From JBIOUF01 sp044866695 (GTDB taxonomy: Bacteria; Actinomycetota; Actinomycetes; Propionibacteriales; Nocardioidaceae): 64,000 nucleotides of DNA. The stretch lies in contig JBIOUF010000238.1 of assembly GCA_044866695.1 (NCBI GenBank), positions 1-64,000 on the forward strand, written 5' to 3'. A program made the translations under genes and the position numbers. The notes beneath the pieces were generated by a model, which saw nothing but the letters and a program-made list of their open reading frames with translations, did no database searches and was not told the DNA's origin. Below, piece after piece: positions 26,361 through 35,576 of this stretch (position 1 is its first letter; each line of letters begins with the position of its first letter).

Positions 26361-26531
26361 ATGACCCCCAGCCACTCGTCGAAGAAGCTCGACGGGCTCG
26401 CCGCGGAGATCTCCCGGCTCGAGTCGGAGACCTTCGAGATCGCCGACTACGCCGACGCGAACGACCTGTTCCTCGCATCGAGCACGAGCAGCACCAGCAG
26501 CACGACCAGCACGACCAGCTGCTCCGCCTGA
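26361..26531 (+). CDS. RiPP precursor peptide 3 (Ser/Thr-rich core)
   Basis: A 56-residue paralogue with a strong GGAGGTG ribosome site. Leader LDGLAAEISRLESETFEIAD, then YADANDLFLA; core SSTSSTSSTTSTTSCSA. Compared with precursor 1 the first two Cys are replaced by Ser, leaving one Cys. Its product would contain few thiazoles and many oxazoles or dehydroamino acids. It is followed by a 15-bp perfect hairpin, so the precursor 1-3 group ends here. Confidence 0.88.
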   Translation: MTPSHSSKKLDGLAAEISRLESETFEIADYADANDLFLASSTSSTSSTTSTTSCSA

Positions 26532-26546
26532 GCGGCACCGACTCCT

Positions 26547-26581
26547 GGCCGGGCCCGGACCCTCGCGGTCCGGGCCCGGCC
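26547..26581 (+). terminator. Strong hairpin after precursor 3
   Basis: Perfect 15-bp arms GGCCGGGCCCGGACC and GGTCCGGGCCCGGCC with a 5-base loop CTCGC, beginning 16 bp after the stop. Likely terminator of the precursor 1-3 transcript. Confidence 0.7.
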
Positions 26582-26731
26582 GGGCCCGTTCCGGGTCGTG
26601 AACGACCGGTCCCCGCTCCGGCCGGGGAGCCGGCCGACCCGGCTCCGCGGGGGACCTCACCCCGAGCCGTGGACGGCGGCAGCACCAGGTGCCTACGGTG
26701 GCCTCAACACCGAGCAGGAGGTGCAAGGACC

Positions 26732-26893
26732 GTGACCCAGTCCGACCAGCCCACATCAGGCAGCGCCTGTCCGGACTGCCACGCCGTCGTGGCGGACCTC
26801 GCCGCCCACGAGCGCTGGCACGTGCGCCTGGTGACCGACCTCGCCAAGGCGGTCCGGAAGGACCTCGGCTCGCGGGCGGCGGGCGGGGGCTGA
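26732..26893 (+). CDS. Mini C2H2-type zinc-finger protein between precursors
   Basis: A 53-residue protein from a GTG, with GAGCAGGAGGTGC upstream as ribosome site. The finger ACPDCHAVVADLAAHERWHV fits C-x2-C-x9-H-x3-H. The rest is a short charged helix (LVTDLAKAVRKDLG). It sits between precursors 3 and 4 and lacks their leader, so it is not itself a precursor. It could be a small regulator of the locus or simply an unrelated actinobacterial zinc-finger peptide; its role is unknown. Confidence 0.6.
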   Translation: MTQSDQPTSGSACPDCHAVVADLAAHERWHVRLVTDLAKAVRKDLGSRAAGGG

Positions 26894-26983
26894 GCCAGCG
26901 GGTCCCTCGCGGCGCCGTACCAGGCCTTCCGCGCGCGACCGGGCAGCGACCGGCGGTGACCGCGGACGCGGTCCTGGCACCTG

Positions 26984-27010
26984 GCTGACCCCTCCGGTCA
27001 GCGGCCTGAC
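26984..27010. promoter_or_regulatory. Probable SARP-type box upstream of precursor 4
   Basis: GCTGACC, five bases, GGTCAGC (a perfect inverted repeat, 26984-27002), then CTGAC at 27006-27010. Same arrangement as before precursor 1. Confidence 0.5.
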
Positions 27011-27045
27011 GCCGCGCCGCACCCCACGCGCCAGCGCTGGGAGGT

Positions 27046-27071
27046 GCACTGGAGTGGCCGGACCGTCCGGC
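27046..27071 (+). promoter_or_regulatory. Conserved leader element of precursor 4
   Basis: GCACTGG at 27046, then GCCGGA-CCG-TCCGGC at 27057-27071, a perfect-arm palindrome. It starts exactly 50 bp before the precursor ATG, as at precursors 5 (49) and 6 (50). Confidence 0.5.
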
Positions 27072-27095
27072 ACACCGCACCGGGGGGAGACCCAG

Positions 27096-27260
27096 ATGCA
27101 CCAGCACACCGACCTGAACCGGCTCGCCAGCGAGATCGCCGAGCTGGAGTCGGAGACCTTCGAGATCGCCGACTACGCCGACGACAACCAGATGTTCCTG
27201 GCCATCCCGGCCTGCAGCTGCTTCCCGTGCAGCACCTCGGCCTGCAGCACCGTGGGCTGA
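27096..27260 (+). CDS. RiPP precursor peptide 4 (mixed Cys core)
   Basis: A 54-residue precursor with GGGGGGAGA as ribosome site. Leader LNRLASEIAELESETFEIAD, then YADDNQMFLA; the core is IPACSCFPCSTSACSTVG. It is unlike cores 1-3: four Cys, a Phe, two Pro and a hydrophobic end. The same enzymes would make a quite different compound. Its own promoter unit lies upstream, and a hairpin follows the stop. Confidence 0.88.
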   Translation: MHQHTDLNRLASEIAELESETFEIADYADDNQMFLAIPACSCFPCSTSACSTVG

Positions 27261-27285
27261 CCGCACGGTCTCTGGTTCGGACCGA

Positions 27286-27310
27286 AGCCGGCGGTCACTC
27301 CCCGCCGGCT
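27286..27310 (+). terminator. Hairpin after precursor 4
   Basis: Arms AGCCGGCGG and CCGCCGGCT with a 7-base loop, 25 bp past the stop. A likely terminator, immediately followed by the SARP-box array of precursor 5. Confidence 0.55.
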
Positions 27311-27331
27311 CCGTCCGGGCCGGGAGCGCGG

Positions 27332-27395
27332 TGTCAGCGCGGGGTCAGCGTGGGGTCAGCGAGGGGTCAGTGACTGGTCAGCGATCGGTCAGGGC
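27332..27395. promoter_or_regulatory. Six-box direct-repeat array with 11-bp period (SARP-type), upstream of precursor 5
   Basis: TCAG begins at 27334, 27345, 27356, 27367, 27378 and 27389, each exactly 11 bp apart. The heptamers read TGTCAGC, GGTCAGC (twice), GGTCAGT, GGTCAGC and GGTCAGG. One repeat per helical turn is the binding geometry of SARP regulators. The SARP gene at 44386-46386 is the natural candidate to bind it. Confidence 0.75.
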
Positions 27396-27425
27396 GACGT
27401 GACCGGGGTGCCAGGCCCGGATGCT

Positions 27426-27452
27426 GCACTGGTTCGGCCGGGACCTTCCGGC
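27426..27452 (+). promoter_or_regulatory. Conserved leader element of precursor 5
   Basis: GCACTGG at 27426 and GCCGG...CCGGC arms at 27437-27452, in the same geometry as before precursors 1 and 4. It lies 37 bp downstream of the last SARP-like box and 49 bp before the ATG. Confidence 0.5.
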
Positions 27453-27474
27453 GCCCAGCCACGGGGAGACCACG

Positions 27475-27645
27475 ATGCACGAGCTTGCCGGCCTGACCCG
27501 CCTCGCCACGGAGATCGCGGCCCTGGAGGCGGAGACGTTCGAGATCGCCGACTACGCCGAGACCAAGGAGCTGTACTTCATGTCCGACAGCTGCGCCTGC
27601 GTCTCCACCTGCAGCACCACCTCCTGCTGCAGCACCAGCGGCTGA
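27475..27645 (+). CDS. RiPP precursor peptide 5 (Cys-rich core)
   Basis: A 56-residue precursor. Leader LTRLATEIAALEAETFEIAD, then YAETKELYFM; core about SDSCACVSTCSTTSCCSTSG with five Cys. It is the most Cys-rich core of the set and is preceded by the best SARP-box array, so it may be the most strongly induced product. The double Cys near the end is reminiscent of polythiazole tails in thiopeptides. Confidence 0.88.
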   Translation: MHELAGLTRLATEIAALEAETFEIADYAETKELYFMSDSCACVSTCSTTSCCSTSG

Positions 27646-27704
27646 CGGCTCGGCGCCGAGACTGACGGGTCGACGCGCCAAGACTGACGGCTCGACGGGC
27701 AAGG

Positions 27705-27742
27705 TGTCAGCGGGGTGTCAGCCGATGTCAGCGGGGTGTCGG
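27705..27742. promoter_or_regulatory. Four-box SARP-type array upstream of precursor 6
   Basis: TGTCAGC-like heptamers with TC starting at 27707, 27718, 27728 and 27739 (steps 11, 10, 11). Same repeat family as the precursor 5 array; the last copy is TGTCGGT. Confidence 0.6.
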
Positions 27743-27776
27743 TGTGAGGCGTGCCCTCGGGTCAGTCCGGCCTGCT

Positions 27777-27783
27777 GCACTGG
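27777..27783 (+). promoter_or_regulatory. GCACTGG element of precursor 6
   Basis: GCACTGG lies 50 bp before the ATG and 38 bp after the last SARP-like box, but unlike the other promoters it is not followed by the GCCGG palindrome. Confidence 0.4.
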
Positions 27784-27826
27784 TCGCTTCGTTCTCATCG
27801 ACACCGACCCTCACCGGGAGATCCCC

Positions 27827-27982
27827 ATGCAGCAGAGCCCCGACCTGACCGCCTTCGCCGCCGAGATCGAGGCGCTGCGGTTCGAGACATTCGAGATCGA
27901 CGACTACGTCGAGGTCGACGACAGGTTCCCGATCCCGGCCACGGCGACCAGCTGCTCCGCCTGCTACGCGCAGGCGTACTGA
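27827..27982 (+). CDS. RiPP precursor peptide 6 (divergent)
   Basis: A 51-residue precursor. The leader is recognisable (LTAFAAEIEALRFETFEIDD, then YVEVDDRFP) but departs from the others, with FEIDDYVEV for FEIADYAE. Possible core PIPATATSCSACYAQAY: two Cys, two Tyr and little Ser/Thr. It may be an evolving or specialised substrate, or a decaying copy. It lies next to a 22-bp repeat array that separates it from the converging biosynthetic operon. Confidence 0.8.
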   Translation: MQQSPDLTAFAAEIEALRFETFEIDDYVEVDDRFPIPATATSCSACYAQAY

Positions 27983-27986
27983 CTGG

Positions 27987-28080
27987 TCGGCCCACCAACA
28001 TCGACGGCTCGGCCCACCAGAATTGACGGCTCGACCCACCAGAATTGACGGCTCGACCCACCAGGATTGACGGCTCGGCG
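27987..28080. repeat. 22-bp tandem repeat array, copy 1
   Basis: Four full units and part of a fifth. Each 22-bp unit contains ATTGACGGCTCG (or ATCGACGGCTCG) followed by (G/A)CCCACCA. It fills the gap between precursor 6 and the end of the M20 gene. The same unit forms two arrays around the VapBC pair near 56-57 kb. Confidence 0.85.
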
Positions 28081-28101
28081 CAGGAGGGGGGGTGGGTCGG
28101 G

Positions 28102-29394
28102 TCAGTGGGCGGGAGGGGCCAGCCAGCACAGGGCGGCGGCCTCGAGGGCGGCGGCGCCGGTCGCCAGGGTCGGCTCGAGGGCGGGGGCGAACGCCGGCGA
28201 GTGGGTCGGCGGGGCGGCGGACAGCTTCTCCGCGGCCGTGCGGCCGGGCAGGTGGCGCCACTGCGCCGGGCCGACGCACCCGAGCATCCAGTACACCAGC
28301 GGCACCCGGTCGACTCCGCAGAGCGCGAGCCGGCCCACGTCCTCGGCGGCCATGCTGGGCGGCCAGCCGGCGACCCGGACCGAGCCGAAGAGCCGCTCGT
28401 GGCGGCGTCGTACGGCGTCGGTGGCGACCGGGTCCGAGACGACGGCGGGGGACCGGGACAGCTCGACCACGTCGGGGAGGACCGGACACCCGGACGCGTC
28501 GGACTCGCCGCGGACGATGCGGCGCACCGAGGCGAGGGCCCGGTCGAGCCCGGCGTCGGAGAGCGACCGCACGGTCACCTCCAGCTCGGCGCGGTCCGGC
28601 ACGACGTTGCCGCGCTGCCCGGCGTGCAGCGATCCGACGGTGACCACGACCTGGTCGGCGGGGGCGGTCTCGCGCGACACCACGGTCTGGAGCCGCAGCA
28701 CCGTGGCGGCCGCGGCGACGACCGGGTCTACGGTCTGGTGCGGCGTGCCGGCGTGGCCGCCGCGGCCGTGCAGCGTGACCCGGACCGTCGCGCTCGCGGC
28801 GAGCATCGGTCCGGCGCCGTGCGCGACCATGCCCGCGGGCATCGGCGCGACGTGCTGGGCGAGCACGACGTCGGGCCGGCCGAACCGGTCGTACAGCCCG
28901 TCGTCGAGCATCGCGCGTGCGCCGGTGACGGTCTCCTCGGCGGGCTGTCCGACGACCAGCAGGGTGCCGCGCCAGGAGTCCCGCGACCGCGCGAGAGCCG
29001 AGGCGGTGGCGGCCATCGCGGCCAGGTGCAGGTCGTGGCCGCAGGCATGCATCACCGGCAGCAGGGCCGGCTCGGGACCGGTCACCTCCGACGCGTAGGG
29101 CAGGCCGGTCTCCTCCCGCAGGGGGAGGGCGTCCAGCTCGGCGCGCAACAGGACCACCGGGCCGGCGCCGTTGCGCAGCCGGCCGACCACGCCGTGCCCG
29201 CCGATCCCGGTGGTCACCACGAGACCCGCCGCGGTCAGCCACCGGGCCAGCACGCCGGCCGTGCGTCCCTCCTCGCCGGAGAGCTCGGGATGCCGGTGGA
29301 CGTCGCGGTACAGCTCGGCGGCCGCCGCCAGCACGCCGGGCGTGGGCGGCGCGGCCGCGGGCGCGGACGGCGCACCGGTCGTCGGGCCGGTCAC
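28102..29394 (-). CDS. M20-family amidohydrolase, last gene of the RiPP operon
   Basis: 430 residues from a GTG overlapping the YcaO stop by 3 bp. M20 metallo-amidohydrolase (hippurate hydrolase/IAA-amino-acid hydrolase type): metal and active-site segments LLRAELDALPL, VMHACGHDLHLAAM, GQPAEETVTGARAML, and the dimerisation-domain stretch LHGRGGHAGTPH. In a RiPP operon such an enzyme could trim or deacylate a peptide end, or confer immunity. It could also be a housekeeping amidase carried along; translational coupling argues for a role in the pathway. Confidence 0.85.
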   Translation of the reverse strand: MTGPTTGAPSAPAAAPPTPGVLAAAAELYRDVHRHPELSGEEGRTAGVLARWLTAAGLVVTTGIGGHGVVGRLRNGAGPVVLLRAELDALPLREETGLPYASEVTGPEPALLPVMHACGHDLHLAAMAATASALARSRDSWRGTLLVVGQPAEETVTGARAMLDDGLYDRFGRPDVVLAQHVAPMPAGMVAHGAGPMLAASATVRVTLHGRGGHAGTPHQTVDPVVAAAATVLRLQTVVSRETAPADQVVVTVGSLHAGQRGNVVPDRAELEVTVRSLSDAGLDRALASVRRIVRGESDASGCPVLPDVVELSRSPAVVSDPVATDAVRRRHERLFGSVRVAGWPPSMAAEDVGRLALCGVDRVPLVYWMLGCVGPAQWRHLPGRTAAEKLSAAPPTHSPAFAPALEPTLATGAAALEAAALCWLAPPAH

Positions 29395-31349
29395 GGGAAC
29401 GGGTGCGGGACCCGGTGCAGGTCCTCGTCGGTCAGGGGGGTGGCGCGCCACCCCGCGCGGACGTAGGCGGTGCGCAGCCGCGGCGACTGCAGGGCGCGCT
29501 GCCGTCCCCAGCCGAAGTCGATCGGCACCAGCCCGGGCGCCAGCACCCGCACCGTGCTCAGCCCGGCGGCGGACTGCTCGGGGCTGGTCTGGTCGACCAC
29601 CACCACGTCGCACCCTGCCGCGACGACCTCGGCCACGCACCGGCGCAGGTCGGCCAGCAGGTCCGTGGACTGCGCGGGGACCTGGTCGTACACCTCGCCG
29701 AAGGACAGCGTCCGCTCCGGCCGCAGGTAGCGGCGGGCGTGCCCGGCCATCCGCGGCAGGCCGAAGAGCAGCGCGTGGTGGCGCAGCTCGGTGACCCGGT
29801 CGTAGTCCTCGGCCATCGCCTCGACCTCGGCGCGCCGGGAGGCCACCTCGTGCGCCATGTGCGGGAGGTAGGTGAGCGCCTCGTCCAGGGCGGCGTCGGC
29901 GGCCTGGGCCGGGTCCAGCGCGGCCCCCGCGGCGAACGACAGCAGCCCGTCGCCGCCGTCGCGCCGGCTGACCAGGGCGGTGACGACGGGGATGCTCAGG
30001 TCGACCCGGTTGTCCAGGAGCCGCACGTCGTAGCCGTGCAGCTCCGCGCGGTCGACCAGGCCGCGCACGTCCGCGGACGGCACCGAGCGCGGGTCGATGC
30101 CGGTCAGCCTCGCGCCGCCGTACCAGCCGAGCAGGAACGCGTCCCGCTCGACCAGCTCCAGCAACCCGAACAGCACCGCCTCCTCCACGCAGCTGCCGGT
30201 GGCACAGCCGTTGGAGCACTCGAACACGAAGTCGTCGACCGGGCTGGACCAGCCGTAGTACGCCGTGCGCAGCGGGACCAGGAGCTCGCGGTGGTCGCGC
30301 AGCGAGTACCCGCGGACCCAGGGGACCGGTTGGTCGGGGGAGAACGGCCGCAGCACCGGGTCTCGCCCGTACGTCGCCGCCGGGTACTCCCCGCATGCGC
30401 GCGGGTCCAGGGCGGCGGCCCCGAGGCCGGCCAGCGAGTCGACGACGACCGGCCCTCCGTTGCGGGCGCGAGAGCCGGCGTACCGCTCCAGGCCCTCGAG
30501 CATCCCGAGCCGTCGGCTGGCGCCGAACGTCCCCGCCTTGCCGCTCCAGCCCAGGTCGTGCAGGCCGGCCCTGCCGCGCTCGAGGAACTGCCCGCTCACC
30601 GCGGTGGTCGTGGGGGAGGCCAGGTCGGCCACGGTGCCCGGGCCGAGGACGCCGCAGACCGGGTTGACCAGGGCGTCCTCGTCCAGGGGGTAGGCCGACG
30701 CGGCGCGGAGCCTGGTGCGGCCGGCAGGTCGCGCGCGGGGGACCAGCGCGACCCGGGCCGGCCGGGGGTCCGGCGCCGGCGGGTGGCACGCCGGGCAGGC
30801 GGGGTCGGGGAGCAGCGAGGCCGTGCGGACCCCGCCGGAGGCCAGGTCGACGACACCGACCAGTGCGCCACGACCGGGCGGGCCGGGCCGTCGGGCGGCC
30901 AGTCCCCGCAGCAGCTGCCAGGTGGCGTCGGCGAGGAAGCCGGTGACCTCCGGCCACGGCTGCCGCGCGCCCTCCGAGGGGCGCGGCGACGGGCGCTCAC
31001 CGGCCCCCGAGCCGGTCTCGAGGCCGTCGCGGACCGACCGCGGCCGCAGCGCCTGCCAGCGCAGGGCCAGGCAGTGTCCGCAGGGCGAGCCCGTCGCCGC
31101 ACCGGCGCCGAACGGGCCCACCAGCACCTGGTCGGCGGCCACGTGCACCCGGGCGGCCGGCCGCCGCGGCGCGTGCGGGTCGCGGTCGGGGCGGGTCGCG
31201 TCGGTGCCGCCGACCGGTACGACGTCCGGGGGGTCCACGTCGCCGTCGCGCGCGCGCGCCGCGAGCGCCGCCTCGAGCCGGGCGGCCGCCGCGCCGAGGC
31301 TGGTGCCCGGGGTCGTGGTCTGCCGCGTCACGGTGTCCTTCTCGGTCAT
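29391..31349 (-). CDS. YcaO-type cyclodehydratase, distal copy
   Basis: 652 residues. It has the YcaO ATP-binding region (FECSNGCATGSCVEEAVLFG, then LLELVERDAFLLGWYGGARL) and the Pro-rich C-terminus HRVPHPFP seen in azoline-forming YcaOs. N-terminal Cys pairs (CGHCLALRWQ, CPACHPPAP) likely bind zinc. YcaO enzymes activate backbone amides with ATP to cyclise Cys/Ser/Thr. It is a paralogue of the YcaO at 40235, and both end in the PHPFP signature. Overlaps the permease gene (ATGA). Confidence 0.88.
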   Translation of the reverse strand: MTEKDTVTRQTTTPGTSLGAAAARLEAALAARARDGDVDPPDVVPVGGTDATRPDRDPHAPRRPAARVHVAADQVLVGPFGAGAATGSPCGHCLALRWQALRPRSVRDGLETGSGAGERPSPRPSEGARQPWPEVTGFLADATWQLLRGLAARRPGPPGRGALVGVVDLASGGVRTASLLPDPACPACHPPAPDPRPARVALVPRARPAGRTRLRAASAYPLDEDALVNPVCGVLGPGTVADLASPTTTAVSGQFLERGRAGLHDLGWSGKAGTFGASRRLGMLEGLERYAGSRARNGGPVVVDSLAGLGAAALDPRACGEYPAATYGRDPVLRPFSPDQPVPWVRGYSLRDHRELLVPLRTAYYGWSSPVDDFVFECSNGCATGSCVEEAVLFGLLELVERDAFLLGWYGGARLTGIDPRSVPSADVRGLVDRAELHGYDVRLLDNRVDLSIPVVTALVSRRDGGDGLLSFAAGAALDPAQAADAALDEALTYLPHMAHEVASRRAEVEAMAEDYDRVTELRHHALLFGLPRMAGHARRYLRPERTLSFGEVYDQVPAQSTDLLADLRRCVAEVVAAGCDVVVVDQTSPEQSAAGLSTVRVLAPGLVPIDFGWGRQRALQSPRLRTAYVRAGWRATPLTDEDLHRVPHPFP

Positions 31350-32190
31350 CCCCGGTTGCTCCAGCGGAAGGTCCGAAGCGAGACCAGGACGGCGACCAGC
31401 GCGAACCCGGCCAGCGCGAGGCAGGCGGTCCAGGCCTGGTCGGTGCCGCCGTGCCCGGTGAAGCCGGCCTGCACCCCGTCGTTGAGGTACCGCAGGGGCA
31501 GCGCCCGCGACACCCTCTCCAGGTAGTCGGGCATCGTCTGCAGCGGCAGGAACGACCCGGACAGGAACGCCATCGGCACCATCACGAAGTTCGAGATCGC
31601 CGCGACGGCCTCGGGGGTGTCGGCGTAGGTGCCGATCAGCACGCCCGCGGCGAGGAACGCCACGACGCCCGCCACCAGCACCGGGACGGCGACCGGCCAG
31701 GTGTCGGCCAGGCGCATCCCGAACGCCGGCAGCATCGCCACGCCGAGGAAGAGCGCGACCTGGGTGGCGGCCACGACCAGGGCGACCAGCAGCCTGGAGG
31801 TGACCACGGAGGCCGCCGACGTGGGGGTCAGCCGGACCAGCCGGAGCAGGTCGTCGCGCCGCCACTGCATCAGCGTGAACGCGGCGCCGAACAGCGCGGC
31901 GTTGGCGACCCCCCAGGAGAGCACCCCGGAGGCGATCGAGTCGATGTACGACCGGCCGTCGGGGAGCGTCTCGCCGCCGAAGATGGTGCCGAACAGCACC
32001 AGGAAGACCAGCGGGAAGGCGAAGGTGAAGAACAGCGACGCCTTGTCGCGGACGTAGGCCAGCGAGGTGGCCCGGGCCAGCGCGCCGACGGTCCCGGCCA
32101 GGCCCGGCCCGCTCCCGACCGGCCTGCTCCCGACCGTCCCGGCCCCGACCAGCCCCGGGTCCCGTGCCGTGCCGCGCCTCGTCGTCGTGG

Positions 32191-32194
<4 letters not shown>
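31346..32194 (-). CDS. ABC-2-type permease
   Basis: 282 residues with about six hydrophobic helices. The start LARATSLAYVRDKASLFFTF and later ILIGTYADTPEAVAAISNFV are typical of ABC-2 transporters. It is coupled by 4-bp overlaps to the fused protease/ATPase upstream and the YcaO downstream. It is the only permease in the cluster, so it probably pairs with the ATPase domain of 32191-34488 to export the modified peptide. Confidence 0.85.
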
Positions 32195-34484
<2,290 letters not shown>

Positions 34485-34488
<4 letters not shown>

Positions 34489-35576
34489 GGCGTCCCCTCG
34501 GGCTCGGCGCGCAGCGAACGGCCCAGCAGGAAGGACAGGTACGCCTCGTCGCGGATCGTCACGTGCAGGCGGTTGTTGGTCATGTGCAGGTACGGCGACA
34601 GCAACCGCAGCAGCGCCTGGCGCGGGTCGGTGACCTGCTCGTCGCGGGTGCCGTCCCAGGACCGGAACACCAGCTCGCCCGCGGTGGCCAGCCCGACGGC
34701 GTGGTCGCGCAGTGCGTGGCCGTGCTCGGCCCAGGCGGCGAGGTACCCGGGCAGCCGGTCCGGCCGCCCGTTGACGACGGCGTCGTGGAGCAGCTCGATC
34801 CGGTCTCGCAGCGCGGGGGTGGTGTCGAACTCCTGGCCGTAGTCGGCGGGCCCGACCAGCTCGGTGCCGGAGAACGCGCGCTGCCAGAAGACGTGGTAGC
34901 CGTCGAGGTACTCGGCGAGCTCGTCGCGGTCGGGCACGAAGCACGAGGCCAGCACGGTCATCAGCTGGGCGGCGGTGCCCAGCACGACCGTGCGCAGGTG
35001 CAGGTTGAGGGTGCGGACCGCCTCGACGACCAGGTCGCTGGAGTGCTGGAAGTGCCACTCCGCGAGCGCGACCCCGGCCGGGCCGCCGTACTTGCCGTAC
35101 TCCGGCTCGTAGGGCACCCACCGGTAGGTGTTGTTGGGCTGGAGCAGCATCGTGCCGTCGGCGTCGACGTGCTCGGACCGGTCGATGTCCTCGACCTCCA
35201 TGTCGAACAGCGTGTCGTAGAGCTCGTCGAGGAAGGTCGCCTCGACGTGGTAGAGCGCGGGGCGGCGGCGCAGGAAGGCGTCCAGCGCGGCCTCCGTGCG
35301 CTGCCGGACCTCCTGGGCGTGCTCGGGGCGGGAGGGCCGCAGCCGCAGCCGCACGTGCGGGCCCTCCACCCAGTAGTTGATGAAGAAGTGCCCGGCGAGC
35401 AGGCCGTCCGCGTGCAGCTCGGCCACCAGCGGCCGGATGCACTCCACCAGCATCGGCTGGGGGTTGGCGGCGTAGTGCACGTGCACGGCCTGCCAGGCCC
35501 CGGCCCGGGTCATGTCGAGCGGGCCGGACCGGCTGCCGCCGGCGAGGCTGGTCTGGGTGCTGGTCGGCGCGGTCAT
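34485..35576 (-). CDS. SpaB_C / elimination-domain protein
   Basis: A 363-residue stand-alone SpaB_C protein, recognised by AWQAVHVHYAANPQPMLVE, LAGHFFINYWVEGPHVRLRL and the C-terminal HMTNNRLHVTIRDEAYLSFL. In split LanB systems this subunit eliminates glutamate from tRNA-glutamylated Ser/Thr to make dehydroamino acids. Thiopeptide clusters carry a second SpaB_C-like protein, the pyridine synthase; none other is seen here. It could in principle serve either role. Coupled to both neighbours by 4-bp overlaps. Confidence 0.82.

Noticed and set aside
26354..26731. A 179-residue protein containing the zinc-finger peptide as its C-terminus
   Set aside because: Its first two thirds overlap precursor 3 in a different frame and the terminator hairpin; the GTG at 26732 has its own ribosome site.
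27987..28080. CRISPR array
   Set aside because: Units are 22 bp in direct contact with no spacers, and no cas genes are seen.
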